Source: Amaurobius ferox | Taxonomy: Eukaryota; Arthropoda; Arachnida; Araneae; Amaurobiidae | Direction: 5' to 3' | Length of the DNA stretch: 64,000 nucleotides | Assembly (NCBI GenBank): GCA_951213105.1 | Contig: OX578135.1 | Coordinates: 162,533,250-162,597,249, forward strand | In this document: positions 55,401 to 58,140 of the stretch, piece after piece | Position numbering within the stretch: position 1 is the stretch's first letter | Layout: each line of letters starts with the position of its first letter | The notes under the pieces: model-generated | What the model saw: only the letters and a program-made list of their open reading frames with translations | The model's database searches: none | What the model was told of the DNA's origin: nothing | Program-made: the position numbers and the translations under genes

Positions 55401-57337
55401 GGAAGATGTGAACAAGACTGAACTGTGACTGAGATGTGACATTTACGTTGATAGGATTTTCTTTCAATTATTTTTATGTTTAAAAAACTTCATTTTTTGG
55501 TATTTAGTAAAATATGAAATTAGAAAAAAAATCTTGAAATTTCCCAGAGGGGGCAAAGCCCCCTCTGGAAAAGTTCAGCGGGGGCTCGTGCCCCCCCCCC
55601 CCCCCCCCCCCCCCCCGTAGTCGGCGCCTATGTTTATCTCTACTGAAATCTTCCCAACAGTATTGTTTTCTGCACTGAAAACAATATAATATTCTTGCAT
55701 TAGTTAGTTCACTTTAATTTCATTATTTTATAACCTTTTGCAATACTTCAATGTTTATCTTAAATGTTTAAACAAACTTGTATTGTTACTTTATTTAGGA
55801 TGGATTTTTCAGCGGTGAACTTCTTGATGGGAGGAAAGGATTAGTGCCATCTAATTTCGTAGAAAAACTTACTGGTATGTTGTCAAAATATTTATCTCTG
55901 GCAATTGCCAATGCGGATATAAAATAGTAGGTGAATATATGCTATTGTAATAGCGAAGCATTTTCATATTTTCAAGTTTATCTTGAATACATTTTATTTT
56001 TGGAAGTAAAATGTTTTACATGGTGAAAAATACGCTAAACTTCAAGATTTTAATTCATTTTCATTCTGTAAAAACCATATAACGAAAAGAGGATCTGACC
56101 ATTTCAGAAAGTTGTTAAAATGTATGGACATTTCTGCATCACTAGTTAAAAACAGAAACTTTTTGTAAATCTAAAAAATAATAATTTACTTGTGTTACTC
56201 TGTCTGGAACACTCTTTGAACTTAATATCTGAATAAATAAGCAAGCTATTGATCTGATCCTTTTTAATTGACTTTGTTCAGCATTAAAATTGAGACAATT
56301 GGATTCAAGCAAAATTAATAAGTACAATACTTTTTATCCACACTGATTAAATATCATAAAAAGTTTAATAATGCCCTGTATTGCATAAAAACTGTTCAAT
56401 TCATATGCAACATTGGCAAAGAAAGAGAATGAATCTAATGCAATAAGTACCAACACACAAGCCTCTCTTGAAATATAGATATATATGGCAATTTTGGCAA
56501 AAGTGACATAAGATTCAATAACTAATTTAATCCTAAAATTACAGAACTCATTGCCCAACCACTGCAAGGTAGTAAATGTAATCAGATTAAAAAATATTGC
56601 CAGAATGCTGAGCTTAACTGGGATGGGATATACAATATTCAGCTTAACAAGGATATAGAATCTAAACTATAACAAAAAGTGTTGAAGATAAAAAAAAAAA
56701 GAACCAAAGGATTAAAAGTTCTTTTGAAATATTTGCCAAAGTTATATTAGTTAAATTTGGCAAAATTATTTAACACTTCGACCTCTGATTTTACGAGCAG
56801 TGGGTCTAAATATTGCTTTTCAACATAGCCATAAATTGAAGTGAACATTCTAATTTAAGCTTAAAGCTCCAACCTAAAATCACCCAAACTGCTGATTTAA
56901 ATAAACTGAAAATTAAAATACTTTGTTAGTCAATTAGTTAAGGATATCAATTTGTTTTGATGACACAAAACATCCCCCTTCTTTAAATGCAGACAAGCAC
57001 AGTCACCCCAATAGCTGACTTCTGTCGCCTGATTTACACAAATGATGCAGAATGGACAATATTGCCAAATAGATATTAGAAAATATGAAAAAAAAAAGGC
57101 ATTGTTATGCTATCTTATACTATGTATGCACTATTCATTGTGTACTATATATTGCAGTCTCTTATTATGAATTATATCTTGTATTAGGGGAAGAGTTGTA
57201 TGAATTTCAGTCCCAAGTCCTGTATAGTACTAGAGATTCTGATGATGGAAGTGCCAGTATGGTTTATCCTGAAGGAGAATTTTTAGCTGGGGATGATCCA
57301 CAATTATTTTGCCGAGGAGAGTCAAAGATCACAACTG
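129..57337 (+). CDS. Rbp: RIM-binding protein (Rbp/RIM-BP), 13 internal exons, both ends beyond the window
   Basis: RIM-BP is a presynaptic scaffold whose SH3 domains bind RIM and voltage-gated calcium channels at the active zone. Thirteen exons with GT/AG borders were joined by hand: 129-212, 387-476, 2623-2745, 10214-10363, 12762-12896, 20602-20782, 22665-22823, 27100-27195, 29443-29541, 39054-39152, 43230-43573, 55799-55874, 57188-57337. They sum to 1786 nt, about 595 codons, with no internal stop. Order: coiled coil (about residues 1-194), Ser/Pro-rich region with four related short modules (195-405), low-complexity segment, then SH3 (about 480-543) and an acidic linker. The motif SKVRELQKKC in exon E and the SH3 pattern SPNENPEAELRLIAGDY / DGFFSGELLDGRKGLVPSNF are characteristic of the family. 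The FN3 repeats and SH3-II/III expected in a full-length protein must lie downstream. TSPOAP1 is the paralogous alternative in vertebrates; arthropods normally carry one Rbp gene. Confidence 0.93.
387..476 (+). CDS. Rbp: Rbp exon B, coiled coil
   Basis: Acceptor CATATAG and donor GTAATAAT bound 90 nt, phase 0-0, 30 residues ending in KNLEKLLQQLDP. It is Glu/Lys/Leu-rich with heptad spacing. The intron from exon A is only 174 bp, by far the shortest in the window. Confidence 0.88.
477..2622. other. intron B-C with an unidentified GC-richer block
   Basis: AT-rich intron. About 1180-2010 is distinctly less AT-rich and contains a T17-18 tract near 1517 and short open frames on both strands, none of which matches a family I recognise. 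The composition suggests an old insertion such as an LTR remnant. I found no convincing terminal repeats or target duplication. Confidence 0.4.
2623..2745 (+). CDS. Rbp: Rbp exon C, coiled coil
   Basis: Acceptor TTCTTCCTTAG and donor GTATAAAT bound 123 nt, phase 0-0, 41 residues. It starts VDEECSKLLNCCDILSSHF and ends in VNNLETLVK. It is a helical, heptad-like continuation of the N-terminal coiled coil. Confidence 0.9.
2960..3110. repeat. AT-dinucleotide-rich microsatellite tract
   Basis: Interrupted runs of TA/ATAC (for example near 2987-3000 and 3060-3095). Simple sequence within the intron. Confidence 0.7.
3225..3780. repeat. two divergent direct copies of a roughly 190-bp module
   Basis: Modules near 3241-3440 and 3600-3775 share the order: a TTTCTCG/TTTCTCTGTCTCG-like start, 'aactat(t/a)gcata', 'atatgaaatttggtaca', 'tatagaaa', 'aataaaccatttt', and an ending resembling 'gagttcat'. 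The rest of the interval lacks the similarity. This is probably the body of the element whose terminus is at 3905-3962. Confidence 0.6.
3905..3987. mobile_element. terminus of an unclassified element with hairpin and (TA)n
   Basis: A perfect hairpin (GGAGGC-GAA-GCCTCC, 3911-3925) is followed by a G-rich segment ending CTCCTAG at 3962 and a (TA)n run. This terminal layout is common in arthropod interspersed repeats. The 3225-3780 module probably belongs to it. Superfamily not determined: the hairpin is too far from CTAG for a classic Helitron end. Confidence 0.5.
4210..5075. mobile_element. foldback element with long inverted arms, ACAGGGTGTCC ends
   Basis: The left arm (about 4210-4500) and right arm (about 4790-5075) are inverted copies. 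The left begins ACAGGGTGTCCCAAAAAG and the reverse complement of the right begins ACAAGGTGCCCCAAAAAG. Arms stay similar for over 250 bp, enclosing about 290 bp of unique AT-rich loop. Both edges sit in TA-rich sequence. No coding capacity, so it is a non-autonomous palindromic element. A shorter relative lies at 27314-28027. Confidence 0.82.
5613..6990 (-). pseudogene. non-LTR retrotransposon fragment, APE-type endonuclease and linker
   Basis: Read on the minus strand from about 6990, the conceptual translation gives HFIRNGLHQKIIELRDFVL then DIILVQE, the start of an apurinic-type endonuclease. Further on come GDFNAHHTSWNC (about 6575) and SDHLPI (about 6370), the catalytic Asp/Asn and Ser-Asp-His motifs of the fold. 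At 5939-5750 a segment beginning MRRPFARLPPLSTNTGMA resembles the linker ahead of the reverse transcriptase in Jockey-like elements. Poly-C tracts near 6850, 6325 and 6165 and several frameshifts break the frame. No reverse transcriptase remains, so the copy is defective. Confidence 0.8.
6991..9526. other. intronic DNA, no recognised feature
   Basis: AT-rich intron of Rbp. A moderately GC-richer patch at 7355-7450 and a poly-G/A tract at 8320-8336 stand out. The open frames present are short and lack recognisable motifs. Confidence 0.5.
9527..9990. repeat. large inverted repeat, about 131-bp arms
   Basis: Arms at about 9527-9659 and 9859-9990 are near-perfect inverted copies with only a few mismatches. 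The outer edges read TTTTCCCTGTGTAG and its complement; the inner edges read ATTATCTTTATAGTATAT. The 200-bp loop is unrelated AT-rich sequence. It is probably a palindromic MITE, and no target duplication was identified. Confidence 0.82.
10214..10363 (+). CDS. Rbp: Rbp exon D, coiled coil
   Basis: Acceptor TTTGTAG and a weaker donor GAG|GTTATT bound 150 nt, phase 0-0, 50 residues from HMREAAEGRKELEKQYGD to DTIQSLE. It is the conserved coiled-coil segment immediately preceding the SKVRELQKKC exon in RIM-BPs. Confidence 0.9.
10364..11423. other. intronic DNA, no recognised feature
   Basis: AT-rich sequence with poly-A/T tracts. No coding, RNA or repeat structure was recognised. Confidence 0.5.
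11424..12232 (-). pseudogene. pogo/Tigger transposase C-terminal fragment
   Basis: On the minus strand, 12220-11990 encodes a 76-residue segment including AMKAYYHTEMRAKIHD and ILDTLHLLNMPSDQ, then SFKNCSKYAHF. This matches the post-DDE region of Tigger-type transposases, where a conserved Trp/Asn motif precedes KNCF.K.GF. Continuing the frame below 11990 meets several stops. The left boundary is tentative: 11424 begins a terminal-repeat-like AGTCAACTCTATTTATTGGG. Right end unresolved. Confidence 0.62.
12233..12761. other. intronic DNA, possibly more of the Tigger fragment
   Basis: No open frame or terminal repeat can be supported. The segment may be decayed upstream sequence of the transposon fragment at 11424-12232. 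Confidence 0.35.
12762..12896 (+). CDS. Rbp: Rbp exon E, end of the coiled coil
   Basis: Acceptor CTATTTTTCAG and donor GTAAGATT bound 135 nt, phase 0-0, 45 residues starting SKVRELQKKCELQN. This is a signature exon of RIM-BP family proteins. The tail QAWRSQRSHSAD begins a basic, Ser-rich linker. Confidence 0.93.
13068..15212 (+). mobile_element. pogo/Tigger DNA transposon, decayed
   Basis: Terminal inverted repeats of about 25 bp (left CAGTAGAGTCTCC..., right reverse complement CAGTTGAGTCTCAATTTAAC) are bounded by TA at 13066-13067 and 15213-15214, the target duplication expected of pogo/Tc1-mariner elements. The plus strand carries a transposase ruined by stops and frameshifts (see 13540-14900). 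The element fills about 2.1 kb of the intron between exons E and F. Confidence 0.88.
13540..14900 (+). pseudogene. Tigger transposase pseudogene
   Basis: Order on the plus strand: a CENP-B-type N-terminal helix-turn-helix (LSDKAKLVDDVDKGMRKK near 13550-13610), a second DNA-binding domain (APVSNTMIQQKAIDFAQELG near 13800, then ASIGWLDKFKKRYGIS), the DDE core from 13980 with ADEAGLFFKC at the first catalytic Asp and LLCANMTDEEKLKPLVIGKS, and a C-terminal region 14574-14897 with TIKNYFVKAGF. At least two frameshifts and several in-frame stops separate these blocks. The segment that should hold the second Asp (14335-14370) is degraded. Not functional. Confidence 0.85.
15213..17107. other. intronic DNA, no recognised feature
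   Basis: AT-rich sequence, slightly GC-richer and mildly coding-like around 15500-15720 and 15985-16120, but without a frame or motif I can assign. Confidence 0.45.
17108..18180 (-). mobile_element. Helitron copy (minus strand) with internal 200-bp tandem repeats
   Basis: Read on the minus strand, the element ends with a perfect 14-nt palindrome CCGTCATATGACGG (17121-17134), a 9-nt spacer, then CTAG (17108-17111) followed by host T. This is the canonical Helitron 3' end. The body carries about four imperfect tandem units of roughly 205-240 bp, recognisable by 'ttctttc(c)aagatattgaattt' near 17335, 17543 and 17781, each with repeated CAATTTGGC-type motifs. The 5' limit near 18180 is approximate. 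No Rep/helicase coding, so non-autonomous. Confidence 0.75.
18181..19172. other. intronic DNA, no recognised feature
   Basis: AT-rich. One 66-codon frame at 18788-18985 lacks recognisable motifs and is likely chance. Confidence 0.5.
19188..19470 (-). mobile_element. tRNA-derived SINE, array unit 1
   Basis: On the minus strand the unit begins with a tRNA-like head containing a polymerase III A box (TAGCCCAGTGG) and a slightly degraded B box (GGTACGATTCC in place of GGTTCGATTCC). A shared body follows, ending GGTCGGACGATCTGGGTCTC and a CAACAACAA tail. Same family as the copy at 50263-50540. Confidence 0.85.
19486..19764 (-). mobile_element. tRNA-derived SINE, array unit 2
   Basis: Full-length unit with A box TAGCCCAGTGG and B-box-like GGTCGATTC on the minus strand. 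It has the same body and tail as unit 1 with scattered substitutions, so the units are not identical recent duplicates. Confidence 0.85.
19780..19844 (-). mobile_element. SINE 3' fragment, array unit 3
   Basis: Only the last 65 bp of the SINE is present, flanked by intact copies of the 15-bp target sequence. This is what 5'-truncated reverse transcription would leave. Confidence 0.78.
19860..20238 (-). mobile_element. SINE array unit 4 with 5S-rRNA-derived head
   Basis: A 379-bp unit bounded on both sides by the 15-bp target sequence. In minus-strand order: a 120-nt 5S-rRNA-like head (20238-20119), a short tRNA-like remnant keeping an A-box-like AGTAGCCGTGTGG but lacking the B box, then the normal SINE body and tail. 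No target duplication separates the 5S part from the rest, so it was probably copied as one transcript. AmnSINE1 of amniotes has a comparable 5S-tRNA chimeric head. Confidence 0.8.
20119..20238 (-). pseudogene. 5S rRNA-like sequence, SINE head
   Basis: The reverse complement starts GCCAACGGCC and ends TGCTGTTGGCAC, exactly 120 nt, the usual length of 5S rRNA. It keeps the internal control region: AGCATCGGGC, GGTTAGTACTTGGGTGGG and TGACCACCTGGGAACAC. Substitutions in helix I-II sequence and its position inside a SINE unit argue for a promoter-donating head rather than a ribosomal gene. Confidence 0.82.
20254..20539 (-). mobile_element. tRNA-derived SINE, array unit 5
   Basis: The best preserved head in the array: on the minus strand TAGCCCAGTGGTTAGCGCGC (A box) and GGGTTCGATTCC (B box). 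The body contains a poly-C/G interruption near 20347-20355. The tail abuts the 20239 target copy. Confidence 0.87.
20602..20782 (+). CDS. Rbp: Rbp exon F, Ser-rich linker
   Basis: Acceptor TTTGATTCTAG and donor GTTTGTAT bound 181 nt, phase 0 to 1, about 60 residues. It contains MNKLDDEMDLYLVGSD and a Ser/Pro-rich stretch ending in SSNPMTSP. This is disordered linker following the coiled coil. The first of the phase-1 introns follows it. Confidence 0.85.
20783..22664. other. intron F-G, no recognised feature
   Basis: AT-rich. No long open frame, RNA gene or terminal repeat was recognised. Confidence 0.5.
22665..22823 (+). CDS. Rbp: Rbp exon G, Ser-rich stretch plus EQDNRILAEL module
   Basis: Acceptor TTTTTAACAG and donor GTAAGTTT bound 159 nt, phase 1-1. 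After a Thr/Ser-rich start comes EIDRIIARIEQDNRILAELE, a short amphipathic helix repeated almost verbatim in exon J (KLEQDNRILAEL). See the finding on exons G-J. Confidence 0.9.
22824..24384. other. intronic DNA with a G14 tract
   Basis: AT-rich intron with a homopolymeric G run at about 23078-23091. One 74-codon frame at 23821-24042 is Lys/Tyr/Phe-rich and looks like chance. Confidence 0.45.
24385..24690. repeat. fragments of interspersed repeats
   Basis: GCTCACAAGCCACATGCGGC (24399-24418) resembles the terminal part of a common hAT-like arthropod repeat. GATGTGGGCAGCACATGA (24632-24649) with its flank recurs inverted near 41795-41835. Boundaries cannot be set. Confidence 0.4.
24700..25545 (-). 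mobile_element. Helitron-family copy, 3'-truncated
   Basis: 24700-24960 carries the same CAATTTGGC / 'ttccaagacattgaattt' unit as 17108-18180. 25000-25545 matches, in opposite orientation, 40110-40690 ('atctcgaaaacggttcatgctagcatt', 'gtgaggtatcatctcc', a palindromic end ACTTTCCTTATACATTATG). The CTAG end is missing. Together with 40085-41367 this forms an inverted pair about 15 kb apart within the same gene. Confidence 0.65.
25546..27099. other. intronic DNA with one strong short hairpin
   Basis: AT-rich. At 26311-26337, GGGAGCAGTGG and its exact complement flank a 5-nt CATAC loop. Nothing else recognised. Confidence 0.5.
27100..27195 (+). CDS. Rbp: Rbp exon H, short module
   Basis: Acceptor TCGTTTTCAG and donor GTAAGTAC bound 96 nt, phase 1-1, encoding GSPVSTVNLERLKAKFEED and a short charged tail. 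It aligns with the modules in exons G, I and J. Confidence 0.85.
27314..28027. mobile_element. foldback element, second member of the ACAGGGTGTCC type
   Basis: Left arm begins ACAGGGTGTCCAGTGCTATC; the reverse complement of the right end begins ACAGGATGTCCAGTGCTATC. Arms of roughly 220-250 bp (to about 27560 and from about 27770) include 'ccggtcctacc' and its complement. The element lies 119 bp downstream of exon H. Its arm sequence differs from the 4210-5075 element apart from the ends. Confidence 0.82.
28028..29442. other. intronic DNA, no recognised feature
   Basis: AT-rich; no frame, RNA or repeat structure can be supported. Confidence 0.5.
29443..29541 (+). CDS. Rbp: Rbp exon I, short module
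   Basis: Acceptor TATTTGGACAG (a weak polypyrimidine tract) and donor GTAAGTAT bound 99 nt, phase 1-1. It encodes SSFSSPAIDQLLIESERD and then MYWQLHKSRFPR. It aligns with exons G, H and J. The weak acceptor makes it a candidate for regulated inclusion. Confidence 0.8.
29542..31171. other. intronic DNA, no recognised feature
   Basis: AT-rich with a (TA)n run at 30066-30082. No coding or repeat boundary recognised. Confidence 0.5.
31172..31863. mobile_element. piggyBac-like MITE with TTAA duplications
   Basis: TTAA occurs at 31172-31175 and 31860-31863. Inside them the termini are CCCTTTCGGGACG and, on the reverse complement, CCCTTTCGCGACG. TTAA duplication plus a CCC-starting inverted repeat is diagnostic of the piggyBac superfamily. 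The 684-bp body has GC-rich ends in an AT-rich intron, a subterminal hairpin GTGGCAC/GTGCCAC (31738-31757), and no transposase, so it is non-autonomous. Confidence 0.87.
31864..32756. other. intronic DNA, no recognised feature
   Basis: AT-rich; nothing recognised. Confidence 0.5.
32757..34178. mobile_element. non-autonomous repeat with duplicated internal module and tetranucleotide tail
   Basis: It begins around CACTAGCAGCAGACCCG and ends in (GACA)-rich sequence followed by TATATATATAGATTT. Two direct modules of about 145 bp (33846-33990 and 33996-34140) share 'taatatctcga(c/g)aacc', 'cacaaaatttcatcaaattcgg', 'ttcagccatt' and 'gacaaac'. The layout is typical of widespread arthropod repeats. 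No coding; class uncertain. Confidence 0.55.
34179..34870. repeat. degraded interspersed repeat material
   Basis: 34205-34330 contains several 'aagtgcttga' and 'ccttgaatt' motifs; 34398 carries ACACAGGGTTCTAGCTGTGG. A Lys-rich 40-codon frame from 34659 runs into a GT/G-rich tract (34763-34790). It looks like transposon remains but no domain is clear. Confidence 0.35.
34871..36424. other. intronic DNA, no recognised feature
   Basis: AT-rich with homopolymer tracts (poly-T at 34858-34874). No assignable structure. Confidence 0.5.
36901..38475 (-). pseudogene. Tigger transposase, about 525 codons, three nonsense and two frameshift lesions
   Basis: It starts MSKDLKKNQMKRKIISLET (38475) with a CENP-B-type helix-turn-helix (VTDVAKFYSMNEATIRTIRK), then a second DNA-binding domain (EKALVIWIEDQTQKRIPIDT). 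The DDE domain has NADESG at the first Asp, LLIDNAPGHPPD at the second and LLQPLDQGIISTFKALY at the third. An acidic tail is near 37150-37080. 38475 to about 37400 is a single frame interrupted by stops at about 38047, 37957 and 37894. After 37400 a +1 then a compensating shift (about 37395 and 37210) return to the original frame until the stop at 36901. Confidence 0.9.
38648..38741. repeat. 16-bp minisatellite of kappaB-like palindromes inside the Tigger
   Basis: GGGGATTCCCC occurs at 38648, 38681 and 38697, with the variant GGGGATTTCCC at 38665 and a reverse form GGGAATCCCC at 38732. The first four are spaced 17, 16 and 16 bp. The array lies between the transposase start (38475) and the right terminus, where a promoter would be. 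Confidence 0.85.
39054..39152 (+). CDS. Rbp: Rbp exon J, EQDNRILAEL module
   Basis: Acceptor CTAATTTTTTTAG and donor GTAAGTAA bound 99 nt, phase 1-1, encoding TSLTVKDLDVLMAKLEQDN and then RILAELDRKRATI. It is nearly identical in its core to exon G and ends at the same phase and alignment position. Confidence 0.9.
39187..39365 (+). repeat. interspersed repeat shared with 45033-45180
   Basis: Direct-orientation similarity with 45033-45180: a CACAG start, 'cccctatgca', then 'ttttacaaattattgacc' and 'ataaac'. It begins 35 bp after exon J. Possibly a hAT-like non-autonomous element; ends not resolved. Confidence 0.5.
39366..40084. other. intronic DNA, no recognised feature
   Basis: AT-rich; nothing recognised. 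Confidence 0.5.
40085..41367 (+). mobile_element. Helitron copy (plus strand) with internal tandem repeats
   Basis: The 3' end at 41341-41367 matches the 17108 copy: a now imperfect hairpin CCTTCATATAGTGG, the 9-nt spacer GCATATCAT, then CTAG followed by T. Internal units of about 196 bp recur ('aaattcaatatctt(g/a)gaaagaatataagaatct' near 40910 and 41115). 40110-40690 is homologous to the 25000-25545 copy in inverted orientation. The 5' limit is approximate. No coding. Confidence 0.7.
41368..41600 (+). repeat. additional Helitron-type repeat units after the CTAG end
   Basis: Immediately past the Helitron end the sequence continues with another set of the same motifs (GGCGATACATTTGGCAAG, AATATCGCCAACTTG). 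The Helitron either landed beside or inside an older copy, or two copies lie in tandem. Confidence 0.55.
41601..43229. other. intronic DNA, one short shared repeat
   Basis: An inverted copy of the 24632-24680 segment lies near 41790-41835. Otherwise AT-rich with nothing recognised. Confidence 0.45.
43230..43573 (+). CDS. Rbp: Rbp exon K, Ser/Pro linker and first two thirds of SH3-I
   Basis: Acceptor AATTTCCCCAG and donor GAG|GTTAGTAC bound 344 nt, phase 1 to 0, 115 residues. A Ser/Pro/Gly-rich segment and an acidic-aromatic stretch (YMYDELDYIDLP) precede the SH3 start. Within SH3, ARYSYDP replaces the classical ALYDY, followed by the RIM-BP-specific SPNENPEAELRLIAGDY and VLIFGEMDE. Confidence 0.95.
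43574..45032. other. intronic DNA, no recognised feature
   Basis: AT-rich with a small GC-rich patch at 43905-43965. No motif. Confidence 0.45.
45033..45200 (+). repeat. second copy of the 39187 repeat
   Basis: Shares 'cccctatgca' and 'ttttacaaattattgacc' in the same order and orientation as 39187-39365. Open frames across it are incidental. Confidence 0.5.
45201..45980. other. intronic DNA, no recognised feature
   Basis: AT-rich intron. Mildly GC-richer at 45640-45800 without identifiable content. Confidence 0.4.
45981..46140 (+). repeat. fragment of the Helitron-type repeat
   Basis: Contains ACAAATTTGGCAACATTAGC, TTGCCAACTCGCGAC and 'aattcaatatctcagaaa', matching units of the 40085-41367 copy. 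Terminal motifs absent. Confidence 0.6.
46141..47140. other. intronic DNA, short direct repeat
   Basis: A 24-nt block 'aaaatatagtgagtttcaatgttt' is present twice around 46200 and 46240. Nothing else recognised. Confidence 0.45.
47141..47467 (-). mobile_element. single-arm fragment of an ACAGGGTGTCC element
   Basis: The right edge reads GGGACACCCTGT followed by TATATATA, the same terminus as the foldback elements at 4210 and 27314. No matching opposite arm was found to the left, so this is half an element or a related non-foldback repeat. Confidence 0.55.
47793..48020 (+). other. unidentified open frame behind an acceptor-like site
   Basis: TGCAAATTTCAG precedes an open frame of 76 codons beginning VLVAPNELEYMERVRSNLFM. 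Its codon usage is less AT-biased than the surroundings, with a donor-like CAG|GTGCTAGT at 47879. I recognise no family. It lies inside the intron that splits the SH3 domain of Rbp, so constitutive inclusion is impossible. It could be a transposon remnant, an unrelated nested exon or chance. Confidence 0.3.
48021..48917. other. intronic DNA, no recognised feature
   Basis: AT-rich; no support for coding sequence on either strand. Confidence 0.5.
48918..50018. repeat. 97-bp direct repeats flanking the P-like fragment
   Basis: 48918-49014 and 49921-50018 are direct copies ('gaagcattaggaccaaaatt' or with one change, then 'ataattaaagctatgtgcag'), about 90% alike. The right copy appears to be part of the transposase frame, so the left copy is a partial duplication placed just after its stop. 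Confidence 0.72.
49012..49990 (-). pseudogene. P-element/THAP9-like transposase, C-terminal third
   Basis: Minus strand, one open frame from about 49990 to the stop at 49012. Motifs in order: RKTGFLGLLTCINSTKLL, LPTYKLSQDHIEKFFSAVRS, KGGHNNNPTAIQFKSAYVRL, YISGFIIKKL, KNRDGLISPGDD, CKVAEKSFR, and a C terminus with NHKVLLIKSVLFEFFKIRL. This is the C-terminal part of P-superfamily transposases. The THAP domain, GTP-binding insert and most of the catalytic core are missing upstream, so it is a truncated relic with an intact frame. It is unrelated to Rbp. Confidence 0.85.
50263..50540 (-). mobile_element. tRNA-derived SINE with perfect 14-bp target duplications
   Basis: AACTAAACAAGAGT lies at 50249-50262 and 50541-50554. 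The 278-bp minus-strand SINE has A box TAGCCCAGTGGTTAGC and B box GGGTTCGATTCC, the shared body, and a CAACAACAAC tail. It is the reference single copy for delimiting the units of the 19173-20553 array. Confidence 0.92.
50555..51011. other. intronic DNA with a possible repeat fragment
   Basis: 50690-50810 is GC-richer (CTATGGGCGTCCATG near 50788-50802) and resembles an interspersed repeat end. The remainder is AT-rich. Confidence 0.35.
51012..51095 (+). other. candidate alternative terminal exon
   Basis: A good acceptor (TTTTTCTTCCCTAG, ending 51011) opens a phase-0 frame of 27 codons (PPNLASRQPSPSSTSKGK, then HTRIPKITL) and a stop at 51093-51095. Base composition is conspicuously GC-richer than the surrounding intron. 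Exon K ends in phase 0, so splicing K to here would give a truncated Rbp without the end of SH3-I. An AATAAA lies at about 51177. It may also be a remnant of an unrelated gene or transposon. Confidence 0.3.
51096..53065. other. intronic DNA with a (TA)n microsatellite
   Basis: A (TA)17 run lies at about 52379-52414. The weakly coding-like stretch 51300-51830 has overlapping short frames in three registers but no recognisable domain. Confidence 0.45.
53066..53843. other. intronic DNA, possible hAT-like end
   Basis: CAGTGGCATGCACAGAAATT at 53066 resembles the terminus of hAT-type repeats (CAGTGGC...). No partner terminus or duplication was found, so only the resemblance is claimed. Confidence 0.3.
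53844..55632. mobile_element. 1.8-kb DNA transposon with 8-bp target duplications
   Basis: TTTATCTC is duplicated exactly at 53836-53843 and 55633-55640. Inside, both ends read CATAGGCGCCGA (right end on the reverse complement). Poly-G/poly-C tracts lie just inside both ends, with C26 at 55591-55616. An 8-bp duplication with short inverted repeats fits hAT or P superfamilies. No transposase frame; a SINE is nested at 54222-54435. It ends 166 bp before exon L. Confidence 0.88.
54222..54435 (+). mobile_element. tRNA-derived SINE nested in the 8-bp-TSD element
   Basis: CAGCAGTTTT is duplicated at 54212-54221 and 54436-54445. The plus strand shows A box GATAACTGAGTGGTTAAGTC and B-box-like GAGTTCGGTTTTC. 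The 3' part (CCTTCCGAGCGATTAGATGG, TAGGTCGGACGGGTTGGGTC) is that of the 50263 SINE. The head and central part differ, so it is a related subfamily. Confidence 0.82.
55799..55874 (+). CDS. Rbp: Rbp exon L, end of SH3-I
   Basis: Acceptor TACTTTATTTAG and donor GTATGTTG bound 76 nt, phase 0 to 1. It encodes DGFFSGELLDGRKGLVPSNF and VEKLT, completing the SH3 fold begun in exon K. DGFF replaces the usual Trp pair, as in other RIM-BPs; the PSNF motif is intact. Confidence 0.95.
55875..57187. other. intron L-M, no recognised feature
   Basis: AT-rich; no assignable content. Confidence 0.5.
57188..57337 (+). CDS. Rbp: Rbp exon M, acidic linker after SH3-I
   Basis: Acceptor CTTGTATTAG and donor GTAAATTC bound 150 nt, phase 1-1, about 50 residues with EELYEFQSQVLYSTRDSDDG and FLAGDDPQLFCRGESKITT. 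It lies where RIM-BPs have the linker leading to the FN3 domains. No later exon was found before 64000. Confidence 0.82.
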
Positions 57338-57842
57338 GTAAATTCATTTTCGGGATTTGGATTTTATATTTATTATTCACAAAACTTTTAAAACATTGTA
57401 TCAAAAAAATTTTCTATAGCAAATAAATTAAATATGTAATTTTCCTAATATAACTTTGTTTATAATATGCATGTTAATTTTTATGATATTCACCTGTTTT
57501 ATACTCGCAGGCTATACTTCCTAGGTTTCTGTACTTTTTTTCACATGCATTATAAATACCTTATACAGGGTTCGTGTGCACTTTGGAAATCGGGAAAACC
57601 AGGAATTTACAAGGAATTTGAAATTGGACTAAAATGTTAGGGAAATTGCAGGAAAAAATCGATTTTTTGTTTAAAATTCGGGAAAAATCAGAGAATTTTT
57701 AACTTGCCAATCTGCTCACGGAAATGCTGCTTACTACGGATTCTCAATAGTTTTTATGGCAAACTTCCTCATACTAAGGATTACAGAATTTGCATAGTTT
57801 CCTATGGAAAATTGTCTTATGTGAAGGCCAATGTAAATTAAA
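57338..57842. other. intronic DNA with an ACAGGGTTCGTG repeat
   Basis: From 57566, TACAGGGTTCGTGTGCACTT and a run of 'gggaaa' motifs (to about 57710) resemble a common arthropod interspersed repeat terminus. Ends unresolved. Confidence 0.4.
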
Positions 57843-58050
57843 TTTATGGCCATGTGCACAGTAATGTCAACCAATGTAACAATGGGAATTTATGGTTGCA
57901 TGGGTGTTAATCAAATTAACATGGCAATGGGGATTTACGGCCATGTGCACTTTAATGCCAATCAAATTAATGTAACAACGGGGATTCACAGCCGCATGCA
58001 TGGTAATACCAATCAAATCACTGTGACAATGATGATTTACCGCTCTGTGT
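57843..58050 (+). repeat. minisatellite, about 4.5 units of 45-51 bp
   Basis: Units start TTTATGGCC or similar at 57843, 57889, 57934 and 57985, with a partial one near 58036. Each contains 'aa(t/c)caa(a)t' and 'caatggggat'. Divergence among units is about 20-30%. Open frames on both strands follow from unit lengths divisible by three and are not evidence of coding. Confidence 0.8.
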
Positions 58051-58140
58051 GGAATGTAAAAAATCATTTTTATTTTCATGGAATTAATAAATGTATATTA
58101 CATTTTGCATAAATTGCTGAACTGTCAATTTTATAATTAT

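Noticed and set aside
57085..57426. Stand-alone 113-residue protein
   Set aside because: It is the read-through of Rbp exon M into flanking intron on both sides; the GT/AG borders and phase fit the exon model.
57846..58112. Coding repeat protein across the minisatellite, both strands
   Set aside because: Open frames on both strands follow from unit lengths divisible by three; the peptides are low-complexity and have no start or splice context.
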